A stretch of 64,000 bases of DNA from Undibacterium hunanense (GTDB taxonomy: Bacteria > Pseudomonadota > Gammaproteobacteria > Burkholderiales > Burkholderiaceae_D), in contig NZ_JACOGF010000005.1 in assembly GCF_014284335.1 (NCBI RefSeq), positions 124,001 to 188,000 on the forward strand, written 5' to 3'. The notes under the pieces are model-generated. The model searched no databases. It saw nothing but the letters and a program-made list of their open reading frames with translations, and was not told where the DNA came from. A program made the translations under genes and the position numbers. Positions 58,819 to 64,000 of this stretch are shown piece by piece (position 1 is the stretch's first letter; each line of letters opens with the position of its first letter).

Positions 58819-59706
58819 CAGCACCGTTCTTGCCCGCCGTATCAACAGTTCAGACATGCGTGTCAGCCTGGGGGTCTGCACCTTCCAGCTATGCCAGTAC
58901 AGATTGACATCCACCGGATGTGCGGGCATCAGCCTGACCAGGCTTTCCTGTCCCGGCATTGCACGCAGCATGATATCGGGGATGACACCCCAGCCCAATC
59001 CCAATACGATGCTGCGGTTATAGGGTGTGGTGGCCGGCAGAAAATGCGTGGGACAGGCATTCTCCTGCAAGCCGAAATGTTCCAGCAATATTTGCGACTG
59101 CAATTTGTCTTTGCGATTGAATGTCAGTACCGGCGCATGGCGCACGGCCTCACGCGTCATCCCTTGTGGAAACCAGCGTTCACAATAGGCCTGGCTGGCA
59201 ACCGGCAGGTAACGCATGACACCCAGCGGTGTCGCCTGGCAGCCGCGCATGGCTTGCGCTTCGGCTGAAATACAACCAAGCACCATGCCACTTTCCAGCA
59301 GATCATGGGTATGGTCCTGATCATCGATCAATACTTCGAGCAGGATGTTTTCTGCGATCAGAAATTCTGACATGGCGGGCAGAAACCAGCTGTCCAGGCT
59401 GTCCGCATTGACGGCAATCGCAATGCGGATGGCGGCGCTTTGCTGGCCAGCGAACTCAGTCTGCAAATCCTGTTCAAGTTCGGCCACGCGGCGCAGGTGT
59501 TGCACCAGCTTTTGCCCGGCGTGAGTGGCACGACAGGGGCGGCTGCGTATCAGCAGGGTATTTCCCAATTCCATTTCCAGTGCCTTGATGCGCTGGGAAA
59601 TGGCCGAGCTGGTCAGGTTCAGCGCTTGCGCCGCCTGTTCCAGGCTACCGTGATCAATCACACTGAGGAAGGCTTCGCACTGGCGGCTGTCTAATCGGGG
59701 TTGCAT
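58804..59706 (-). CDS. argP: LysR-family regulator ArgP
   Basis: This 300-residue protein has the LysR HTH (DHGSLEQAAQALNLTSSAISQRI at about residues 15-37) and a type 2 periplasmic-binding effector domain. It matches ArgP (IciA) in length and motifs, for example the start LDSRQCEAFLSVIDHGSLEQAA split by the HTH. ArgP senses lysine and arginine and activates argO, the divergent gene 254 bases away. Confidence 0.9.
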   Translation of the reverse strand: MQPRLDSRQCEAFLSVIDHGSLEQAAQALNLTSSAISQRIKALEMELGNTLLIRSRPCRATHAGQKLVQHLRRVAELEQDLQTEFAGQQSAAIRIAIAVNADSLDSWFLPAMSEFLIAENILLEVLIDDQDHTHDLLESGMVLGCISAEAQAMRGCQATPLGVMRYLPVASQAYCERWFPQGMTREAVRHAPVLTFNRKDKLQSQILLEHFGLQENACPTHFLPATTPYNRSIVLGLGWGVIPDIMLRAMPGQESLVRLMPAHPVDVNLYWHSWKVQTPRLTRMSELLIRRARTVLLQPA

Positions 59707-59752
59707 TGGTTTTTATTTATGGACTTTGGTGATTTTAAGTAAAGACCTCTCA

Positions 59753-59780
59753 ACACAGAGACACAGAGGTGCAGAGAAGA
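59753..59780. repeat. CACAGAGACACAGAGG motif
   Basis: Found in the argP-argO gap. I recall close variants of this word dispersed in many bacterial genomes, but the window holds a single copy, so it is only a candidate repeat. Confidence 0.3.
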
Positions 59781-59960
59781 GAAAATCATTGTATTCGATG
59801 TCAATACGGTAATTTTATTCAAGGAATTTCAAATAAAGTTCTTCATTGAAATTAAGAAATTTTAATGAATTCGTAAATATTTTAAATTAACTTCATTTTA
59901 ATGTCTTTCTTGCCCAGAATTCCAGTATGGAACAAACATGAAACAAACTGGAGCAAGAGA

Positions 59961-60566
59961 ATGTTGACTTTTATACTCAAGGGCATGGGCATGAGTGCCG
60001 GGCTGATCATGGCAATTGGTTCACAGAACGCGCATGTGCTGCGCATGGGGTTGCGGCGTCAGCATGTGGGGTTGACGGTGGTGATTTGTATTGCCTGTGA
60101 AATACTGCTGATACTGGCAGGCGTGGCGGGTGTAGGCGGCGCGATTAATAGCCAGCCTTTCTTGCTGGCGCTGGCGCGTTGGGGTGGGGCGGCATTTCTG
60201 CTCTGGTATGGCTTGCGCTCCCTGCGTGCAGCATTCCAGCAGCAAAGTCTGGTCACAACTGCTGGTGACCTTAATCTGACCGCAGGCAAGGCGGTTTTGG
60301 CGGTACTGGGTGCAACCTTGCTCAATCCGCATACTTACCTTGATACCGTAGTGCTGCTGGGCGCCATCGGTGGGCAACAGCCTGGTGACGGCAAATACTG
60401 GTTTGCCCTGGGGGCGGTTCTGAATGCCACGATCTGGTTTGCTGCCCTGGGCTTTGGCGCACGCTTGCTGGCACCGCTGTTTGCCCGCCCTGTAGCCTGG
60501 CGCGTGATGGATACCTTGATTGGTGTGGTCATGCTATTGCTGGCAGCGAATCTGGCCCTGGCTTGA
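59961..60566 (+). CDS. argO: Arginine exporter ArgO (LysE family)
   Basis: This 201-residue inner-membrane protein has six hydrophobic helices of the LysE/ArgO family and opens with LTFILKGMGMSAGLIMAIGSQNAHVLRMGLRR split after the first helix. The NPHTYLDTVVLLG motif is typical. It exports arginine and canavanine. GGAGCAAGAGA precedes the ATG at 59961. It is divergent from argP, its expected activator. Confidence 0.93.
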   Translation: MLTFILKGMGMSAGLIMAIGSQNAHVLRMGLRRQHVGLTVVICIACEILLILAGVAGVGGAINSQPFLLALARWGGAAFLLWYGLRSLRAAFQQQSLVTTAGDLNLTAGKAVLAVLGATLLNPHTYLDTVVLLGAIGGQQPGDGKYWFALGAVLNATIWFAALGFGARLLAPLFARPVAWRVMDTLIGVVMLLLAANLALA

Positions 60567-60632
60567 GAAAAAATTGCATGGTTATTGCGCCAGTCGTTTG
60601 TTGAACCTCAGGATTTGTGATAACTTCTGCGC

Positions 60633-61016
60633 ATGAAATCCACCTGGCGTTATCTGATTGCTTGCCTATTGCTGGTCTTGCTGCCCCTGCAAGGGTTTGC
60701 TGTTGCCAGCAGGATGGCTTGCGCCATGGATATGCCGGTCAGCCAGGCAGTGGCAAGTGCGGCGGACAATGAACACTGCCAGCCTGAAATGTCCAAACAG
60801 ACAGATGCCAAATCTGTCCATGATGGCGTAGGCAAGACCACCTCAGCCCACGGCAATTGCAAATCATCCGCACCTTGCTGCATGGGCATTGCCCTGATGC
60901 CAGCGGTGCAGGGCATGGTTTTTATTCCCTTCCATAGCGATGCACAATCGCTGCCGGTATCTCTGCCTGCTTCCGTATCGCCAGCCATGCTGGAACGTCC
61001 TCCCAGGTTGATCTGA
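60633..61016 (+). CDS. Secreted Cys/His/Met-containing small protein
   Basis: This 127-residue protein has a signal peptide (YLIACLLLVLLPLQGFAVA) and a mature part with MACAMDMP, NEHCQPEMS, HGNCKSSAPCCMGIALMP and HSDAQ. Such Cys/His/Met content suits copper or other metal binding in the periplasm. No family is recognised. It precedes a TolC-like lipoprotein and a multicopper oxidase, so a role in copper handling is inferred. Confidence 0.65.
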   Translation: MKSTWRYLIACLLLVLLPLQGFAVASRMACAMDMPVSQAVASAADNEHCQPEMSKQTDAKSVHDGVGKTTSAHGNCKSSAPCCMGIALMPAVQGMVFIPFHSDAQSLPVSLPASVSPAMLERPPRLI

Positions 61017-61126
61017 TCTGAACGCTGCTGACCGGTTGCATCCACATGCCTGCGTTAGCGAATGCTACTTATGCCATTTCACATAACCCGTCATGACGGG
61101 TAAAACACGTTTTCTGCGAGGACTTC

Positions 61127-62554
61127 ATGTCTCATATTCATTATCGCTATCTCATTCCGGCGCTGATCCCGGCCATCCTGCTGCTTGGTGGCTGCGCCAG
61201 TTTTGATATCGACCAAAGTACCCAACAAATTAACCAGCGCTATCCCGCTTATACCCAGGGACAGTTGGCGCTGGTCAGTAAGCCGGAACAGCAAAAAGAC
61301 CGGCAAGACAAGGCGGACGCTTTCTTGCGTGATCCGCTGTCACAAGACGCTGCCGTGCAAATTGCATTGCTCAATAGTCCGGCCATGCAAGCCCTGTTGG
61401 CCCAGCATCAGGCCAGTGCAGCAAATGCAGTACAGAGCGCACGCATTGCCAATCCTGTGTTCAACTTTGAACGCAGCCGCCAGGGTGGTGAGCTGGAAAT
61501 TGGCCGCATGCTCAGTCTCGGCCTGCTTGATCTGCTCAGTCTGCCGCAAAGACAGACCATGGCGCAACACAGCCTGGCGCAAGCGCAGACCCAGTTAAGC
61601 CTGGATGTGATAGACCGCGTCAGCCAGGTGCGCGTGGCCTGGGTCAAGGCTGTGGCAGCACAGCAGAGTCTTGACTATGCCAAACAGGTAGTCGATGCCG
61701 CCGATGCCAGTGCCGAACTGGCAGGGCGCATGCACAAAGCCGGCAATTTCAATACCTTGCAGGCAGCGCGTCAGCAGGCGTTTCAGGCAGATGCCTTAGC
61801 CCAGTTCAGCTTTGCCCGCCATAACAGCCTGGCCACGCGTGAAGAACTGGTACGTCTGCTGGGTTTGAATGATGCGCAGGAAAAATTCCTCAAACTGCCA
61901 GAGCGTTTGCCCGATCTGCCAGTCACACCCGTGGCAGCAGAAACGATAGGGCCACAAGCCACGAAAAACCGTCTCGACATCCAACTGGCAAAGCAGCAAC
62001 TGGATGCCGCCGCAGCCCGCCAGGGCCTGAGCCTGGTCAGCAGTTTTACTGACATAGAACTGGGTGTGCGGCGCAATACCATCTTTGATGCAAGCGGACA
62101 TAGCGAGATCAAACGCGGTGTCGAAATCAGCCTCAGCCTGCCAATATTTGATTGGGGTGATGCACAAAGAACAGCCATGAATGCGAATACCCTGGCAGCC
62201 AGTTATCGCCTGCAAGACACGGTCAATAATGCAGGCTCGCATTTGCGCGTCAGTTATTCCGCCTATCGCAGCATGTACGACATCGCCAGGCAATATCGGG
62301 ACGACATACTGCCGCTGCGCAAACGTATCTCCGCAGAAAATCAGTTACGTTACAACGGCATGTTCATCAGCGTGTTTGAATTGCTGGCCGATACGCGTGA
62401 ACAAATCAATAGTGTGCTGGCTGCCATCAATGCAGAACAACAATTCTGGCTGGCCGATGCCGCCTTGCAGGCAGAACTGCTGGGCCGTCCCCGCCCATCG
62501 ACAAGCACGCTGAACCCCATATCATCATCTGCCCCGGCAGACGCTGCGCATTGA
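61127..62554 (+). CDS. TolC-family outer-membrane lipoprotein (efflux channel)
   Basis: This 475-residue protein has a lipobox (LLLGGCASFDID) and two outer-membrane-efflux repeats rich in long helices (QDAAVQIALLNSPAMQALLAQHQA, VRVAWVKAVAAQQSLDYAKQVVDAADASAELAG split by the coil, and a second half LDIQLAKQQLDAAAARQGL). It should form a trimeric outer-membrane channel. No RND pump or membrane-fusion protein is adjacent, so it is separated from its usual partners. The stop overlaps the start region of the multicopper oxidase gene's leader. Confidence 0.85.
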   Translation: MSHIHYRYLIPALIPAILLLGGCASFDIDQSTQQINQRYPAYTQGQLALVSKPEQQKDRQDKADAFLRDPLSQDAAVQIALLNSPAMQALLAQHQASAANAVQSARIANPVFNFERSRQGGELEIGRMLSLGLLDLLSLPQRQTMAQHSLAQAQTQLSLDVIDRVSQVRVAWVKAVAAQQSLDYAKQVVDAADASAELAGRMHKAGNFNTLQAARQQAFQADALAQFSFARHNSLATREELVRLLGLNDAQEKFLKLPERLPDLPVTPVAAETIGPQATKNRLDIQLAKQQLDAAAARQGLSLVSSFTDIELGVRRNTIFDASGHSEIKRGVEISLSLPIFDWGDAQRTAMNANTLAASYRLQDTVNNAGSHLRVSYSAYRSMYDIARQYRDDILPLRKRISAENQLRYNGMFISVFELLADTREQINSVLAAINAEQQFWLADAALQAELLGRPRPSTSTLNPISSSAPADAAH

Positions 62555-62577
62555 TGCACCAGCGAGAAGGAAATAAA

Positions 62578-63990
62578 ATGAATTCAAGAAGAGATTTTTT
62601 CAAATTCGCCGGTATTGCCGGTGGTGCATTGGCCGCGACAGCCGTCAGCAAGGTGGCACTGGCAGCCTTGCCAGAAGCCGTTAGTCAAAGCAGCCCGGAC
62701 ACCATGCCGCCACTGCAACCCAAAAATGGTCGCCCCTATAATCCCGTGGTGACATTGAATGGCTGGACTTTGCCATGGCGCATGAATAACGGCGTCAAGG
62801 AATTTCATCTGGTAGCCGAACCCGTGGTACGTGAAATGGCACCCGGCATGAAAGCCCATCTGTGGGGGTATAACGGCCAAAGCCCCGGCCCTACGATAGA
62901 AGTGGTGGAAGGCGATCGCGTACGCATTTTTGTCACCAACCGCCTGCCAGAACATACCAGCATGCACTGGCATGGACAGCGTCTGCCGAACGGCATGGAT
63001 GGCGTATCCGGCCTGACCCAGCCATCAATACAGCCAGGCAAGACCTTTGTGTATGAATTTGTGGCGCGTCGCCCCGGCACTTTCATGTATCACCCGCATG
63101 CCGATGAAATGACGCAAATGGCTATGGGCATGATGGGTTCATGGGTCACCCATCCCAAAAATAAACATCCACAGATTGATGAGGTAGACCGTGACTTCAT
63201 CTTTTTGCTGAATGCCTATGACATAGAACCCGGCGCCTTCAAACCGAATATCATGACCATGACCGACTTCAATTTATGGTCATGGAATAGCCGCATCTTC
63301 CCCGGTATCGATACCCTGAATGTGCGCAAGAATGACAGGGTCAGAATACGCGTGGGCAACCTGACCATGACCAATCACCCCATCCATATTCACGGCCATG
63401 AATTTACGGTGACAGGCACCGATGGCGGCCCGGTACCCAGGACAGCACGCTGGCCAGAAGTGACGACGGATATTGCCGTAGGCCAGATGCGCCAGCTGGA
63501 ATTCATTGCAGATGAAGAAGGGGACTGGTCCTTCCATTGCCACAAGAGCCATCACACCATGAACGCCATGGGGCACAATGTGCCGTCGATGATAGGTGTC
63601 GATCACAAAGACGTGGCCGAAAAGATCAACAAACTCATTCCGGCATACATGACCATGGGTGACAAGGGCATGGCGGACATGGGGGCCATGGAAATGCCGT
63701 TACCGGATAACACTATCCCCATGATGACCGGCGAGGGGCCATTTGGTGGCCTGGAAATGGGCGGCATGTTCAGTGTCGTCAAAGTACGCAAGGACCAGAA
63801 GCCGGGTGACTATAAAGACCCGGGCTGGTACCAGCATCCCAAAGGCACGGTGGCCTATGAATATGCCGGCTCCGTTGCAGATGCGCCGCGTCAGCCGGCA
63901 GATGCACATGCCGGCATGAAGCATGCTGCCCCTGCTACGCCAGAAGTGGAAGTACAGGTCAGAAAGCCGCAAGGCCATGGCGGGCATTGA
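62578..63990 (+). CDS. Tat-exported multicopper oxidase
   Basis: This 470-residue protein starts with a twin-arginine signal (NSRRDFFKFAGIAGGALAATAV). Copper sites are intact: TSMHWHGQRLPNGMDG, GTFMYHPHADEMTQMA, NHPIHIHGHEF and the type-1/type-3 segment WSFHCHKSHHTMNAMGH, which fits HCHxxxHxxxxM. The C-terminal part is Met-rich and ends with a GHGGH-like tail. Copper oxidases of this type detoxify Cu(I) in the periplasm. GAGAAGGAAATAAA precedes the ATG. It follows the TolC-like gene by 23 bases. Confidence 0.92.
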   Translation: MNSRRDFFKFAGIAGGALAATAVSKVALAALPEAVSQSSPDTMPPLQPKNGRPYNPVVTLNGWTLPWRMNNGVKEFHLVAEPVVREMAPGMKAHLWGYNGQSPGPTIEVVEGDRVRIFVTNRLPEHTSMHWHGQRLPNGMDGVSGLTQPSIQPGKTFVYEFVARRPGTFMYHPHADEMTQMAMGMMGSWVTHPKNKHPQIDEVDRDFIFLLNAYDIEPGAFKPNIMTMTDFNLWSWNSRIFPGIDTLNVRKNDRVRIRVGNLTMTNHPIHIHGHEFTVTGTDGGPVPRTARWPEVTTDIAVGQMRQLEFIADEEGDWSFHCHKSHHTMNAMGHNVPSMIGVDHKDVAEKINKLIPAYMTMGDKGMADMGAMEMPLPDNTIPMMTGEGPFGGLEMGGMFSVVKVRKDQKPGDYKDPGWYQHPKGTVAYEYAGSVADAPRQPADAHAGMKHAAPATPEVEVQVRKPQGHGGH

Positions 63991-64000
63991 AGCTGTTCAG

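Overview
The window looks like a chromosome segment of a betaproteobacterium of the order Burkholderiales. The gene order gyrA-serC-pheA-tyrA-aroA-cmk-rpsA-ihfB-lapA-lapB-ugd-hldE-cysM is typical of that order. The moderate G+C, the groESL promoter with both a sigma-32 element and CIRCE, and the protein styles suggest Oxalobacteraceae (an Undibacterium, Herminiimonas or Janthinobacterium relative). The family is an inference; the order is fairly safe. No tRNA, rRNA, CRISPR array, prophage or intact insertion sequence was seen.

Layout. 1-18.1 kb is conserved core: the aromatic amino-acid supraoperon, ribosomal protein S1 and IHF-beta, the LPS regulators LapA/LapB, nucleotide-sugar and heptose genes, a DODA-type dioxygenase with a divergent LysR regulator, a ComEA-like protein and CysM. 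18.4-24.1 kb, minus strand, holds a small HTH regulator, MltB and the MoxR/DUF58/transglutaminase trio. 24.4-29.5 kb holds a deacetylase/acetyltransferase pair with overlapping ends, the ribosome-assembly GTPase RbgA, an ECHDC3-like crotonase and small hypotheticals.

29.6-41.1 kb is the most interesting part. A minus-strand unit encodes an ECF sigma factor, its membrane anti-sigma factor with a subtilase-propeptide-like periplasmic domain, an S8 protease with an unusual oxyanion position, and a TorF-like porin. A divergent plus-strand unit encodes a short glutamic intramembrane protease (MrtJ type), a haem-binding, Ig-repeat surface protein with a JDVT-CTERM-like tail, a TlpA thioredoxin, a DUF4266 lipoprotein ending in a Gly/Cys tail, a DUF3570 outer-membrane barrel, DsbD, and then TrxB. 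This reads as a protein-sorting plus extracytoplasmic thiol-redox system.

41.1-53.4 kb is accessory: a GntR/FCD regulator, a PAS-AraC regulator beside 4-hydroxyproline epimerase, an SRPBCC protein, an orphan TonB/TolA-like protein, PhzF, a Thr-Gly-linker lipoprotein, TapT and an OPT transporter. A small non-autonomous element with 18-bp terminal inverted repeats occurs twice (41147-41318 and 53771-53913), and its ends overlap stop codons of flanking genes.

53.9-64 kb holds groESL, a periplasmic binding protein paired with a diguanylate cyclase, the ArgP/ArgO arginine export pair, and a copper-type module (small Cys/Met/His protein, TolC-like lipoprotein, Tat-exported multicopper oxidase).
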